A stretch of 64,000 bases of DNA from Phocaeicola faecalis. GTDB lineage: Bacteria > Bacteroidota > Bacteroidia > Bacteroidales > Bacteroidaceae. Shown here one piece after another: positions 35,675 to 45,173 of this stretch; the stretch's first letter is position 1; every line of letters begins with the position of its first letter. The notes under the pieces are model-generated. The model did not search any database. It was not told the DNA's origin and saw only the letters and a list, made by a program, of their open reading frames with translations. The DNA is taken from assembly GCF_021730445.1 (NCBI RefSeq), contig NZ_JADNRM010000001.1, positions 573,004 through 637,003 of the forward strand, read 5' to 3'. The translations under genes and the position numbers were made by a program.

Positions 35675-35682
35675 CAAAAGTA
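35675..35682 (-). promoter_or_regulatory. -7 box of the SPOR lipoprotein gene
   Basis: The minus strand reads TACTTTTG, matching TAnnTTTG, 55 bp before the start codon. Confidence 0.6.
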
Positions 35683-35800
35683 GCAATATATCAACAGCAT
35701 TAGCATCTATGATGCAGTTAAATTAAGTTAATCAGCATATAATTGTCAATTTCTTGCTAATAAACACCTCCAGATAACAACAACATTCAATTTTATTTGT

Positions 35801-35808
35801 TAGTTTTG
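35801..35808 (+). promoter_or_regulatory. -7 box of the YtxH gene
   Basis: TAGTTTTG, 25 bp before the YtxH ATG, matches TAnnTTTG. Confidence 0.6.
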
Positions 35809-35832
35809 TAATGTTCAAAAATTAATAAGACT

Positions 35833-36030
35833 ATGAAAAGTTTAAGTATTTTAGCTGCATTCCTGGGCGGAGCCGTTGTAGGTGCAGCAGCCGGAGTTTT
35901 ATTTGCTCCTGAAAAAGGAGAAGATACTCGTAACAAAATTGTTGATGCACTGCGTAAAAGAGGCATCAAACTGAGCCGCACCGAAATGGAAGACTTGGTA
36001 GACGAAATTGCTGCTGAAGTAAAAGAATAA
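35833..36030 (+). CDS. YtxH-domain small protein
   Basis: The 65-residue protein has an N-terminal Gly-rich hydrophobic helix (LAAFLGGAVVGAAAGVLFAP) followed by EKGEDTRNKIVDALRKRGIK, the YtxH pattern. These small envelope-associated proteins are often stress-induced. It precedes a holin-like protein and a small basic protein on the same strand, separated by a hairpin. Confidence 0.9.
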   Translation: MKSLSILAAFLGGAVVGAAAGVLFAPEKGEDTRNKIVDALRKRGIKLSRTEMEDLVDEIAAEVKE

Positions 36031-36071
36031 TAAGGTATCATACAGTTTACCTTGTCATTCCAAACGGAATT

Positions 36072-36112
36072 GAAGAATCTATATACATATATTATATGTC
36101 TATGGATTCTTC
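36072..36112 (+). terminator. Hairpin after the YtxH gene
   Basis: GAAGAATC and GATTCTTC pair with further A/T pairs inside (ATATACATATATTATATG), followed by ATTTT. It may attenuate rather than stop transcription into the holin-like gene. Confidence 0.6.
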
Positions 36113-36184
36113 ATTTTACCTCTTTACCGATTGACTCTGCCATCATACATAAATGGCTATATTTAATGTAAAAACTAACAGCGA

Positions 36185-36541
36185 ATGTTTGCAAACGATA
36201 AGAATATAGACAATCTGCAACAACTCTTCGTAGAACTGAAAAAATATGCAGAGTTGCAAAAAGATTATGTGAAACTGCATTTAGTAGAAAAGCTGACCAT
36301 ATTGATTTCCTCCCTGATTCTGGTATTGGTATTGGTTATTCTAGGTATCATTGCCCTCTTCTACCTTTCTTTTACATTAGCTTATGTATTGGCTCCCCAT
36401 GTAGGCGGATTGATGGTTAGTTACGGCATCATCACCGGATGTATCATCCTGCTGATTATACTAATCATACTCTTCCGTAAGCGCTTGATTATGCAACCTA
36501 TGGTTAACTTTCTCGCCAATCTGCTTTTAAACGATGACTGA
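36185..36541 (+). CDS. Holin-X-like (phage_holin_3_6 type) membrane protein
   Basis: The 118-residue protein has two membrane helices (LTILISSLILVLVLVILGII near residue 36 and YGIITGCIILLIILIILF near residue 80) after a charged N-terminal helix. Proteins of this type sit beside YtxH genes across Bacteroidota and are not phage-borne there. Its last 8 bp overlap the next gene. Confidence 0.85.
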   Translation: MFANDKNIDNLQQLFVELKKYAELQKDYVKLHLVEKLTILISSLILVLVLVILGIIALFYLSFTLAYVLAPHVGGLMVSYGIITGCIILLIILIILFRKRLIMQPMVNFLANLLLNDD

Positions 36542-36809
36542 TATGAACAACAACGATTCTAAACATACACCGATTATCACCCTGGAAGAAATAGCCCGGC
36601 GGAAAGCCGAGAAACGGGAGGAAGTGCTCAAAGCAAAGGCGCAAATGACCCAAACTTTACACGAATTGTTTGTACCCGAAGAAAATAAAGGTGGTATAGA
36701 AGGGATTATGCAACATGTAAATACCGGAATAGCCGTTTATGACGGAGTCATGACCGGCATCAAAATAATGCGGAAAGTAAGAAGCTATTTTGCAAAAAAG
36801 AAGAAATAG
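36534..36809 (+). CDS. Small charged protein of the YtxH/holin cassette
   Basis: The 91-residue product starts MTDMNNNDSKHTPIITLEEI (a second ATG at codon 4 is possible). It has a Lys/Glu-rich helix (ARRKAEKREEVLKAKAQM) and ends in the basic tail SYFAKKKK. No domain is recognised. Overlap with the holin-like gene implies translational coupling and a shared envelope role. Confidence 0.8.
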   Translation: MTDMNNNDSKHTPIITLEEIARRKAEKREEVLKAKAQMTQTLHELFVPEENKGGIEGIMQHVNTGIAVYDGVMTGIKIMRKVRSYFAKKKK

Positions 36810-36846
36810 AAAATCTATAAATTAACACACCTATTAAACAAATCAA

Positions 36847-39800
36847 ATGAAAAGACAACTACTGGGAGTGGCAACTTTTATGTTGGCATTATCCGCACAT
36901 GCACAAGACAATCCGTTGTGGATGCGTTATTGTGCCATTTCACCTGATGGAACTTCCATCGCATTTACTTATAAAGGAGACATTTACACAGTTCCTGCCA
37001 ACGGAGGTAAAGCTGCACAGATTACAACCAACGCGGCACACGACACCCACCCCGTGTGGAGTCCTGACGGAAAACAAATTGCGTTTGCTTCCGACCGTAT
37101 GGGCAGCATGGATATATTCGTGGTAGATAAAGAGGGGGGCATCCCAAAAAGACTGACCACTCACTCTGGAAACGAAACACCCGTGGCGTTCAAGGATGCC
37201 GACCATCTCCTGTTTCTGGCAAACGTAATGCCGTCAGCCGAAGATGCCCAATTCCCGTCCGGACAATTCCAACAAGTATATGAAGTTAGTACCACAGGCG
37301 GCCGCCCGATTCTGTTCTCCTCCATGCCTATGGAAGATATCAGCATCAACCAAGCCGGCAATGCTTTGCTCTATCATGACAAGAAAGGCTACGAAGATCC
37401 TTGGCGTAAGCATCATACTTCTTCTATCACACGCGACATCTGGCTGTGTTCATTGGATGGAGAACGCAGCTATCGCAAGCTAACCGCTTTCAACGGTGAA
37501 GACCGCACCCCCGTATGGGCTTCGGACGGAAAGTCATTCTATTATCTGAGTGAAGAAAAAGGTTCATTCAATGTATTCAAACGTGCTGTAGACGGAACAA
37601 ATTCCACTCAGCTCACTCACCATACCAAGCATCCCGTCCGTTTCCTTACTGCTGCAAACAATGGTACACTTTGCTACGGATACGATGGGGAAATCTATAC
37701 CATGAAAGAAGGAGCAGAACCTCAAAAGGTACAAATATCCATCTTAACGGACAAGAACGACAAAGATTTGATTCGCCAAATCAGACAGAACGGTGCAACA
37801 GAAATAGCCTTGTCGCCCGATGCTAAAGAAGTGGCGTTCATTTTACGCGGTGACGTTTATGTCACTTCTGTGGAATATAAGACTACAAAACAAATCACCA
37901 ATACTCCGGAACAAGAACGCGACATCAACTTTGCTCCCGATGGAAGAAGTATCGTGTATGCTTCGGAAAGAAACGGTCTGTGGCAAATCTATCAGGCAAG
38001 TCTGAGCAACAAAGAAGAGAAACAATTCACCTATGCTACAGACATTAAAGAAGAGAAACTGACCAATTCCGCCATTGCTTCTTTCCAGCCCCAATACAGT
38101 CCTGACGGTAAAGAAATAGCATTTTTGGAAGACCGTACCACGATTCGTGTACTTAACTTGAAAAGTAAAGATGTCCGCACTGTAATGGACGGTAAGTTTG
38201 AGTATTCATACAGTGACGGTGACCAATGGTATCAATGGAGCCCGGACAGTAAATGGATTCTCACCAACTATATCGGTATAGGCGGATGGAACAATCAGGA
38301 TGTAGCTTTGGTTAATGCATCAGGCAACGGAGAAATCCATAACCTGACCGAAAGCGGCTATACAGACACCAATGCCAAATGGGTACTCGACGGAAAAGCG
38401 ATGATGTGGTATAGCGACCGTGCCGGATATCGCAGCCACGGCAGTTGGGGGGCTGAAGCGGATGTTTATATCATGTTCTTTGACCTTGACGCATACGAAC
38501 GTTTCCGTATGAATAAAGAAGAGCTTGCCCTTATCGACGAAAACAAGAAAAAAGAGGATGACAAAGAGAAAAAAGAAGATAAGGACGACAAGAAGAAAGA
38601 GGATAAAAAGGGAGCAAAGAAAGATAAAAAGAAAGAAGAAGAAGTCAAACCTCTGACTTTCGACCTCGAAAACTGTCGAGACCGAATTGTCCGCCTGACT
38701 GTCAATTCTTCTCATTTGGGAGATGCGGTTCTCACACCGAAAGGGGATAAACTATATTATCAAGCTGCTTTTGAAGGAGGATATGATTTATGGGAACATG
38801 ACCTGAAAGAGAATAAGACGAAGATTGTGATGAAGTCTGTAGGTGGTGGTGCCATGTATCCTGATAAAAAGGGTGAAAACGTATTCTTATGCACAGGTGG
38901 AGGCATCAAAAAAGTCAGCGTAAGTACCGGAGAGCCGAAAACAGTCGCATTTGAAGCTTTCTTCGATTATCAACCATACGGTGAACGTGAATATATCTTC
39001 AACCACGTATGGCAACAAGTGGAAGATAAATTCTATGTGAAAGACCTGCATGGAGTAGATTGGAAAGGCTATCGTGAAGCCTATTCACGTTTCTTGCCTT
39101 ACATCAACAACAACTATGACTTCCAGGAAATGTTAAGTGAACTGTTGGGCGAACTGAACGGCTCTCATACCGGTGCCCGTTATTATGGTTCGGGAGCCTC
39201 TCTTTCCACAGCCGCTTTAGGGGTATTCTATGACGAGACCTACGATGGAGACGGTTTGAAAATAAAAGAGGTATTGGCCAAAGGGCCCTTCGCCATTAAG
39301 AAAACTGACGTTACTCCGGGATGTATCATCGAAAAGATAGACGGCAAACCGATTTTAAAAGGCCAGGATTATTTCCCGCTACTGGAAGGCAAAGCCGGTC
39401 GAAAGGTATTGCTTGCCATGTATAATCCCGCCAATGGCAAACGATTTGACGTGACCATCAAAGCCATCAGCAGTGGCGAACAGAGCAATCTGCTTTACAA
39501 ACGTTGGGTGGAACGTTGCCGCAAGAGCGTGGACAAGCTGTCGGGCGGTCGTGTAGGCTATGTGCATGTCAGAGGTATGGACAGCCAGAGTTTCCGCGAA
39601 GTATACAGTGAATTGCTCGGACGCTGCCGCAATAAAGAAGCCGTCATTGTAGACACACGCCACAATGGAGGCGGTTGGCTGCACGACGACTTGGCTACCT
39701 TGCTGAGCGGTAAAGAGTATCAGCGTTTTGTTCCACGCGGACAATATATCGGTAGTGACCCGTTCAATAAATGGCTCAAGCCTTCCTGCGTATTGGTTTG

Positions 39801-40110
39801 CGAGGATAATTATAGTAATGCACACGGTTTCCCATGGGTATATAAAGAACTGAAGATTGGTAAACTGATTGGTGCGCCCGTTCCGGGAACTATGACTGCC
39901 GTGTGGTGGGAAACACAGATTGACCCGACTATCGTATTCGGCATTCCACAGGTAGGCTGTATGGATATGCGCGGACAATATGCCGAGAACCAGTTGCTTA
40001 CACCTCACATCGAAGTGTATAATGCCCCCGAAAAGGCACTGACAGGAGAAGACCAACAGTTGGAAGCCGCCGTACAGGAAATGCTGAAAACCGTAGGTGA
40101 AAAGAAGTAA
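36847..40110 (+). CDS. Tricorn-like S41 peptidase
   Basis: The 1,087-residue exported protein has a signal peptide (MKRQLLGVATFMLALSAHAQ), WD40-like beta-propeller repeats (SPDGTSIAFTYKGDIYTV, SPDGKQIAFASDR and others, residues about 25-530), a Lys/Glu/Asp linker (about 565-600), a second propeller part, a PDZ-like section and a C-terminal S41 protease domain with GRVGYVHVRGMD near residue 900, HNGGGW near 940 and EDNYSNAHGFP (probable catalytic Ser) near 980. Tricorn relatives degrade peptides. The long acidic-basic linker is unusual. Its stop codon begins the flank of array B. Confidence 0.93.
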   Translation: MKRQLLGVATFMLALSAHAQDNPLWMRYCAISPDGTSIAFTYKGDIYTVPANGGKAAQITTNAAHDTHPVWSPDGKQIAFASDRMGSMDIFVVDKEGGIPKRLTTHSGNETPVAFKDADHLLFLANVMPSAEDAQFPSGQFQQVYEVSTTGGRPILFSSMPMEDISINQAGNALLYHDKKGYEDPWRKHHTSSITRDIWLCSLDGERSYRKLTAFNGEDRTPVWASDGKSFYYLSEEKGSFNVFKRAVDGTNSTQLTHHTKHPVRFLTAANNGTLCYGYDGEIYTMKEGAEPQKVQISILTDKNDKDLIRQIRQNGATEIALSPDAKEVAFILRGDVYVTSVEYKTTKQITNTPEQERDINFAPDGRSIVYASERNGLWQIYQASLSNKEEKQFTYATDIKEEKLTNSAIASFQPQYSPDGKEIAFLEDRTTIRVLNLKSKDVRTVMDGKFEYSYSDGDQWYQWSPDSKWILTNYIGIGGWNNQDVALVNASGNGEIHNLTESGYTDTNAKWVLDGKAMMWYSDRAGYRSHGSWGAEADVYIMFFDLDAYERFRMNKEELALIDENKKKEDDKEKKEDKDDKKKEDKKGAKKDKKKEEEVKPLTFDLENCRDRIVRLTVNSSHLGDAVLTPKGDKLYYQAAFEGGYDLWEHDLKENKTKIVMKSVGGGAMYPDKKGENVFLCTGGGIKKVSVSTGEPKTVAFEAFFDYQPYGEREYIFNHVWQQVEDKFYVKDLHGVDWKGYREAYSRFLPYINNNYDFQEMLSELLGELNGSHTGARYYGSGASLSTAALGVFYDETYDGDGLKIKEVLAKGPFAIKKTDVTPGCIIEKIDGKPILKGQDYFPLLEGKAGRKVLLAMYNPANGKRFDVTIKAISSGEQSNLLYKRWVERCRKSVDKLSGGRVGYVHVRGMDSQSFREVYSELLGRCRNKEAVIVDTRHNGGGWLHDDLATLLSGKEYQRFVPRGQYIGSDPFNKWLKPSCVLVCEDNYSNAHGFPWVYKELKIGKLIGAPVPGTMTAVWWETQIDPTIVFGIPQVGCMDMRGQYAENQLLTPHIEVYNAPEKALTGEDQQLEAAVQEMLKTVGEKK

Positions 40111-40124
40111 AAAAGCAACTTTTT

Positions 40125-40228
40125 ACACGTTAGTACGTGTGGCCTTATGCATACGTATGTATAGCCCCACACGTACTAACGTATCGGCTTATGCATACTA
40201 ACGTGTGAGCCCACACATACTAACGTGT
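40125..40228. repeat. 22-bp-period array B, five 16-bp units
   Basis: Units start at 40125, 40147, 40169, 40191 and 40213 (exactly 22 bp apart), with consensus ACACGTACTAACGTGT; the first unit is inverted relative to the last three. Linkers are GGCCTT, AGCCCC, CGGCTT and GAGCCC. Both flanking convergent genes end TAAAAAAGC, so the array has inverted flanks and T-runs for each direction. It may act as a bidirectional terminator or a protein-binding array. Confidence 0.92.
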
Positions 40229-40244
40229 TTTTTAAAACGCTTTT

Positions 40245-40706
40245 TTATATATGTATTCCATACTCATGCTTCACTTCATCCATCACAAATGTGCTCTCCA
40301 GCGAGCCCAGACTATCGATGGTTCCCAACACATTTAATATAAACTCTTGATAATATTTCATATTGGGAGCATGTATCTTGAGCAGATAATCATAACTTCC
40401 CGAAATATTATAGCATTCCGTCACTTCGGGAATATCTTGTATCATGCGGGTAAATTCAGCTGCAATATCCCGATTAAGCCTCCTGAGCTTCACACTGCAA
40501 AATACCACAAACCCCTGATTCAGTTTCTCGGCATCAAGCACTGCTATATATTTTTTAATGTATCCCCCACTTTCAAGGCGCTTGAGGCGTTCAAATACCG
40601 GAGTGGAAGACAAACTGACGCGTGCCGCCAGTTCTTTTGTGGTAAGCCGTGCATTTTCTTGTAATGTACGAAGTATCTGCAAATCTGTTTTATCTAATGT
40701 ATCCAT
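40245..40706 (-). CDS. Lrp/AsnC-family transcriptional regulator
   Basis: I chose ATG 40706 (MDTLDKTDLQILRTLQENAR), the usual start; an upstream ATG would add 42 residues with no family match. The 153-residue product has the N-terminal helix-turn-helix (LTTKELAARVSLSSTPVFERLKRLE) and the C-terminal ligand-binding RAM domain (PEVTECYNISGSYDYLLKI). It is divergent from metY, so methionine or sulfur metabolism may be its target. Confidence 0.93.
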   Translation of the reverse strand: MDTLDKTDLQILRTLQENARLTTKELAARVSLSSTPVFERLKRLESGGYIKKYIAVLDAEKLNQGFVVFCSVKLRRLNRDIAAEFTRMIQDIPEVTECYNISGSYDYLLKIHAPNMKYYQEFILNVLGTIDSLGSLESTFVMDEVKHEYGIHI

Positions 40707-40772
40707 AGTGAAATATTCTTTTAAAGTATGCCATTCGAAAGCAGAACTATGAGCTTTTTCTTTATACAATAG

Positions 40773-40780
40773 CAAATATA
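40773..40780 (-). promoter_or_regulatory. -7 box of the Lrp-type regulator
   Basis: The minus strand reads TATATTTG, 67 bp before the chosen start. It lies 52 bp from the opposing metY -7 box, so both promoters share a regulatory patch. Confidence 0.6.
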
Positions 40781-40831
40781 GATATATTTTCCGTATTTCT
40801 TCAATATCTTGTTTGATATTACTGCCAATCA

Positions 40832-40839
40832 TAACTTTG
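40832..40839 (+). promoter_or_regulatory. -7 box of metY
   Basis: TAACTTTG lies 43 bp before metY, with TTG 20 bp upstream, matching Bacteroides spacing. Confidence 0.65.
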
Positions 40840-40882
40840 CATAAAATAAATCAATAATCAGTTTTACTAAAAGAATACAACT

Positions 40883-42169
40883 ATGGCAACCAGGAAATTA
40901 CATTTCGAGACATTACAACTCCATGTAGGACAAGAACAACCCGATGTAGCAACAGATGCGCGTGCAGTTCCCATTTACCAAACCACTTCTTATGTGTTCC
41001 ATGACTCTGCCCATGCAGCCGCACGTTTCGGTTTGCAAGACCCAGGCAATATCTATGGCCGACTGACCAACTCCACCCAAGGTGTCTTTGAACAGCGCGT
41101 AGCAGCATTGGAAGGAGGAGTAGCCGGACTTGCAGTAGCTTCGGGTGCAGCTGCCATTACATACGCACTCCAGAACATCACCCGTGCCGGCGACCATATT
41201 GTTGCGGCCAAAACAATTTATGGAGGAAGTTATAATCTGTTGGCACACACCCTGCCCGAGTATGGTATAACCACCACTTTTGTCGACCCAAATGACTTAT
41301 CCAATTTTGAAAATGCAATTCAGGAAAATACCAAGGCTTTGTTTATCGAGAGTCTGGGTAATCCCCATTCCAATATTATCGATATAGAAGCGGTAGCAGA
41401 TATCGCACACCGTCATCAGATTCCTCTGATTGTAGACAATACTTTCGGAACTCCTTACCTCATCCGCCCCATAGAACATGGAGCAGACATCGTGGTACAT
41501 TCGGCAACTAAATTTATCGGCGGACACGGTACTTCTTTGGGAGGCGTCATTGTAGATTCCGGCAGATTTGACTGGGCAGCCTCAGGCAAATTTCCCCAAC
41601 TGACCGACGCTGATGCCAGTTATCATGGAATCCGTTTTATCGATGCGGCAGGAGCAGCGGCTTATGCTACCCGTATCCGTGCCATTTTGCTACGCGATAC
41701 AGGAGCAGCTATCAGCCCGTTCAATGCCTTTATCCTACTGCAAGGGCTGGAAACTCTTTCTTTGCGTGTGGAGCGTCATGTAGAGAATGCACTGAAAGTG
41801 GTGGAATTCTTAAATCAACACCCCAAAGTGGAAAAAGTAAATCACCCGTCATTGCCCGGACATCCCGACCATGCCTTATACAACCGCTACTTTCCTCATG
41901 GGGCCAGCTCTATCTTTACAATCGAAGTGAAAGGAGGGCAGGCAGAAGCCCATAGATTCATCGACAGCCTCGAAATATTCTCTTTGCTGGCTAATGTAGC
42001 GGATGTAAAATCACTGGTTATCCATCCGGCAAGTACAACTCATTCACAGCTAAATGAGCAAGAACTCAAGGAGCAGGAAATCTATCCGGGAACTGTACGG
42101 CTATCTATCGGAACAGAGCATATTGATGACCTGTTGGCCGATTTGGAACAGGCACTTGATAAAATTTAA
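40883..42169 (+). CDS. metY: O-acetylhomoserine (thiol)-lyase
   Basis: This PLP enzyme makes homocysteine from O-acetylhomoserine and sulfide, or acts as a cysteine synthase. The 428-residue length fits MetY/Met17. Visible are [16 protein letters not shown] near residue 35, YGRLTNSTQ near 59, [10 protein letters not shown] near 185 and the PLP-lysine motif [14 protein letters not shown] near 206. A divergent Lrp-type gene is the likely regulator. O-succinylhomoserine use is possible and cannot be excluded by sequence. Confidence 0.93.
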   Translation: MATRKLHFETLQLHVGQEQPDVATDARAVPIYQTTSYVFHDSAHAAARFGLQDPGNIYGRLTNSTQGVFEQRVAALEGGVAGLAVASGAAAITYALQNITRAGDHIVAAKTIYGGSYNLLAHTLPEYGITTTFVDPNDLSNFENAIQENTKALFIESLGNPHSNIIDIEAVADIAHRHQIPLIVDNTFGTPYLIRPIEHGADIVVHSATKFIGGHGTSLGGVIVDSGRFDWAASGKFPQLTDADASYHGIRFIDAAGAAAYATRIRAILLRDTGAAISPFNAFILLQGLETLSLRVERHVENALKVVEFLNQHPKVEKVNHPSLPGHPDHALYNRYFPHGASSIFTIEVKGGQAEAHRFIDSLEIFSLLANVADVKSLVIHPASTTHSQLNEQELKEQEIYPGTVRLSIGTEHIDDLLADLEQALDKI

Positions 42170-42195
42170 AAGTGCAAAAACAAACTTGTACATGA

Positions 42196-42271
42196 GGATA
42201 TGTCAAAATAAAAGCGGTCTGCCCTATTGTCAACAACAATGTGACAGAAGCGTTCAGATTTTGACACATCC
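42196..42271. repeat. 76-bp mini-element with TGTCAAAAT inverted ends
   Basis: It begins GGATATGTCAAAATAAAAGCG and ends CGTTCAGATTTTGACACATCC, an imperfect inverted pair of about 21 bp. The tips resemble those of the 152-bp elements at 2126 and 15020, but the interior differs. It lies between convergent metY and the EptA-like gene, where it could also serve as a terminator. Confidence 0.6.
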
Positions 42272-42276
42272 ATCTG

Positions 42277-43980
42277 TCATGGATACATCATGTTTCTTTT
42301 TTCAAGCTGTGTAATGTCTTTCTTCTCCAACCCGATTTTATCTAAGGGTTTAGGAAGATTATGGTCATTCAAGTAATAACGGGGACGAACGACATATCGC
42401 TCACTGGCAACAGACAAACTATCTTCTTTATAGCTAGTCTGTATGCCACCCAAAGACAGCATGGAATGGAAGACAGATGCATTACCCGCCACCGGCTTTT
42501 CACGATTCATGCACACTGCCTCATATTGAACAGGATTTCCTTCACGATATGCCTCAGACATCCAAATCAGGAACGGGACATGCAACTGATAGTATGACGG
42601 TACCGGAGACGCGTGCAAAAACAGCTTTCGGCTATCATCAAAAATATCCTCTCCATGGTCGGAAGTATAAAGCATAGCCGATGAAGCATTCGTGCGTTGC
42701 AACATTTCAATCAATGACGCCAAGAAACTGTCCGTATAACGAATTGTGTTATCATACGCATTCAATAAATACTCACGGTTCTCATATTTCGCATCGGTCA
42801 AGCTATCCGGTCTAAACACAGCCATGTCTGAAGGATAGCGTTCTTTGTAATTAAAATGAGAGCCATACATGTGCAACACGATAAACAACTTCCGGTGTCC
42901 GTCATTCAGCTGCTTATCCACCAACGTCAATAGTTCATCATCTGAAATGTTCGCCTCCTCAGATACATCTTCTTTTATAAATTTCCATTCATCCGCCTCC
43001 ATTCCGAAGAAATCGATAAAAGAATGATTAGGCCGCTGATTGGAAAAGAATGCAGTGTGAAACCCTGCTTCTTTAAAAGCGGTAATGATACCTTTCTCCC
43101 GATATATACGGTCATAATTTTCGGCAGAAGCTCCCGACAGAAGCATCGGCACACTTTTATGCGTTGTATTTGATTGGGTAAGTACATCTGTAAATGCAAC
43201 GAGGCCTTCCGTTTTATCCAGTAGCGGAGTGGTATTCCGTTCATATCCATACAGTCCGAAATTGCAAGCCCTTGCAGTCTCCCCCACTACCAATACATAT
43301 ATTTCCGCCTCATCCTTATCATGCGTAGCTTGTGCACCAAACGTAAAGTCCTTCGAACTCTCTTGATAACCGGCCGTTTCACCGGCACGCTCTATCGCCA
43401 AAGTCAGATTATAACACACATTGACCGGATACATATCGAGCTTCATTTCATAATCTTCATTGTCCACATAACATAATGCAGTCAGAATCACTCCCACTCC
43501 CATTACCATCCGGGCATATCTCCTCTGCCGGTATAGAAAACATGAATCCAACTTCTTGTCTCCCGTTATCGAAACAATGCCCAAAGCCAAAGTAGGCAAA
43601 TAGACCACAAACACACCGATTACAGCAGGCAACAGATTGTCCAGCAGCTCCATTGCCTCACCTGAATTGGTTGTCAGCAAATTCAGAAACATATCGACTG
43701 CTATAATAGACTGTCCGAAAAGGTAAAGCAAAACCAACTGAAAAGCGGCAAAAAAGACAAAGGGGAACAATATCCATATCATCTTTCCCGGCTTCCGGCT
43801 CAGCGTCATCACCATCCAATATACCGATACCGGCAAAACTATATTGCATATACGTGCCAATAAAGGCATTTGCTCTGTGAAAAACAATGCCACATTAGGA
43901 ATAGCCAATACAATTATAAACAGAAAGAATAATTGTTCCGGCTCACAACACCATTGATAAATCTCTTTAAAACGCTTCAT
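42277..43980 (-). CDS. EptA-like phosphoethanolamine transferase
   Basis: The 567-residue inner-membrane enzyme has about five N-terminal helices (residues 15-190) and a periplasmic sulfatase-fold domain. Metal-site motifs are VLVVGETARACNFGLYGY near residue 229, SNTTHKSVPML (nucleophile Thr near 271) and YTSDHGEDIFDD near 460. Such enzymes add phosphoethanolamine to lipid A, a known Bacteroides lipid A modification tied to cationic-peptide resistance. Its start overlaps the preceding barrel gene by 14 bp. Confidence 0.92.
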   Translation of the reverse strand: MKRFKEIYQWCCEPEQLFFLFIIVLAIPNVALFFTEQMPLLARICNIVLPVSVYWMVMTLSRKPGKMIWILFPFVFFAAFQLVLLYLFGQSIIAVDMFLNLLTTNSGEAMELLDNLLPAVIGVFVVYLPTLALGIVSITGDKKLDSCFLYRQRRYARMVMGVGVILTALCYVDNEDYEMKLDMYPVNVCYNLTLAIERAGETAGYQESSKDFTFGAQATHDKDEAEIYVLVVGETARACNFGLYGYERNTTPLLDKTEGLVAFTDVLTQSNTTHKSVPMLLSGASAENYDRIYREKGIITAFKEAGFHTAFFSNQRPNHSFIDFFGMEADEWKFIKEDVSEEANISDDELLTLVDKQLNDGHRKLFIVLHMYGSHFNYKERYPSDMAVFRPDSLTDAKYENREYLLNAYDNTIRYTDSFLASLIEMLQRTNASSAMLYTSDHGEDIFDDSRKLFLHASPVPSYYQLHVPFLIWMSEAYREGNPVQYEAVCMNREKPVAGNASVFHSMLSLGGIQTSYKEDSLSVASERYVVRPRYYLNDHNLPKPLDKIGLEKKDITQLEKRNMMYP

Positions 43981-45151
43981 TTATATTAAATAAAAATCCT
44001 GATTGTCCGTTCTTTCCAAATCCATAATCAAGACGGACATTCACATTCTTCTTAAATTCCCAACGGTATCCGATGCCATAATTGGGCAAGACATGATTGG
44101 CACGCAGTGCACTGAACTTATTAAATACCGTTCCCGCACCAATCCATGCCACTATACCATTACGCTTCCAAATATGCTGGCGCAATTCTATCTGCCCTTC
44201 CATTTTATGTTTATCACGGTAACGGCCTTCATAATAGCCACGCATAGAGTAAGAGTTTCCCAGCAAAGCCATCATTGACCAAGAGGGATTGCCGAAATTA
44301 AACACACCTCTAAACTCTCCGGCAAGCAAACCGCCTTTCCAAACAGGATGATAGTAACTGGTTCGCAAATCAGTGGTACTGAAAGCATAATCATTCCCCA
44401 TAAACTTGGGACGGAAACATTGCGATAAGTTCAAGTAATATCCTTTATGCGGATTGGTCAACACATCACGCGAATCGTACACCAAGGAAAAGCCGGCCCC
44501 ATAATTGGTGGTAGTCAAATCCATCCCTTCCATCAATTCGGGACGTTCCAAATTCTTTCCACGCACATAATCGTAAGCCACCATCGGTCCCAAATATAAA
44601 TTATCCGTCAACTTAAACAAGAAGCTGGCCTTTATCTGTGCCTGCCAACGGTCCATATCCGTTTCGTTGGCATCCACATTTCCCATGTCATATCCCATTC
44701 CCCAGAATTTAGAAGGGAAAGAATAGAAGTATAAAGTATAATCCAAACGGTATTTATCTTGCGGAAAGATATGGGTGCCACGAATTCCCAGTAGATAAAA
44801 ACCTACCGTAGACACATCGCCGAATAAAGAAACATTGGAAGGAGGAAGGATAGTATCATTCCTGTCCGAGCGGTAAAGCCCGGCAGCCACCAGTCCAAGT
44901 CCCAACTTGGTATCCGTACTATAATGAGGCCCGCCGATAATACTGAAGTCAAACTTTTTATGCTTCTTGTTTTTGTTCGCATCATTAAAGTAGTCAAGAA
45001 ACTTATTGAAGAAGCTTCTTTTCTGTACCGTGCTGTCTTTGTGTTGTATCGTATCTGTTGGCAACTCAAACAACTCACTATGTCCGGGAGTTGCATAAGC
45101 CATGCCTGCCATACATACGAATATCCATGTCAAAAGTAACAATTTCTTCAT
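43967..45151 (-). CDS. BamA/surface-antigen-type outer-membrane barrel protein
   Basis: The 394-residue protein has a signal peptide (MKKLLLLTWIFVCMAGMAYA), a short charged region with NDANKNKKHKKF, and a 16-strand-type beta barrel of the bacterial surface antigen family (GLGLVAAGLYRSDRN, YGAGFSLVYDSRDVLTNPHKGYYL, final strand ending INEAF). No POTRA domains are present, so it is not the main BamA. It is coupled to the EptA-like gene. Confidence 0.87.
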   Translation of the reverse strand: MKKLLLLTWIFVCMAGMAYATPGHSELFELPTDTIQHKDSTVQKRSFFNKFLDYFNDANKNKKHKKFDFSIIGGPHYSTDTKLGLGLVAAGLYRSDRNDTILPPSNVSLFGDVSTVGFYLLGIRGTHIFPQDKYRLDYTLYFYSFPSKFWGMGYDMGNVDANETDMDRWQAQIKASFLFKLTDNLYLGPMVAYDYVRGKNLERPELMEGMDLTTTNYGAGFSLVYDSRDVLTNPHKGYYLNLSQCFRPKFMGNDYAFSTTDLRTSYYHPVWKGGLLAGEFRGVFNFGNPSWSMMALLGNSYSMRGYYEGRYRDKHKMEGQIELRQHIWKRNGIVAWIGAGTVFNKFSALRANHVLPNYGIGYRWEFKKNVNVRLDYGFGKNGQSGFLFNINEAF

Positions 45152-45173
45152 AATGTATTCATATATAAGAAAA

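Noticed and set aside
36185-36541. Holin-like gene as a prophage trace
   Set aside because: It sits in a YtxH-holin-small protein cassette common in chromosomes of this phylum. No other phage genes are nearby.
40125-40228. 22-bp arrays as CRISPR
   Set aside because: Linkers are 6 bp, far shorter than spacers, units vary, and there are no cas genes in the window.
40840-40882. SAM riboswitch before metY
   Set aside because: Only about 40 bases separate the -7 box from the start codon, too short for a riboswitch.
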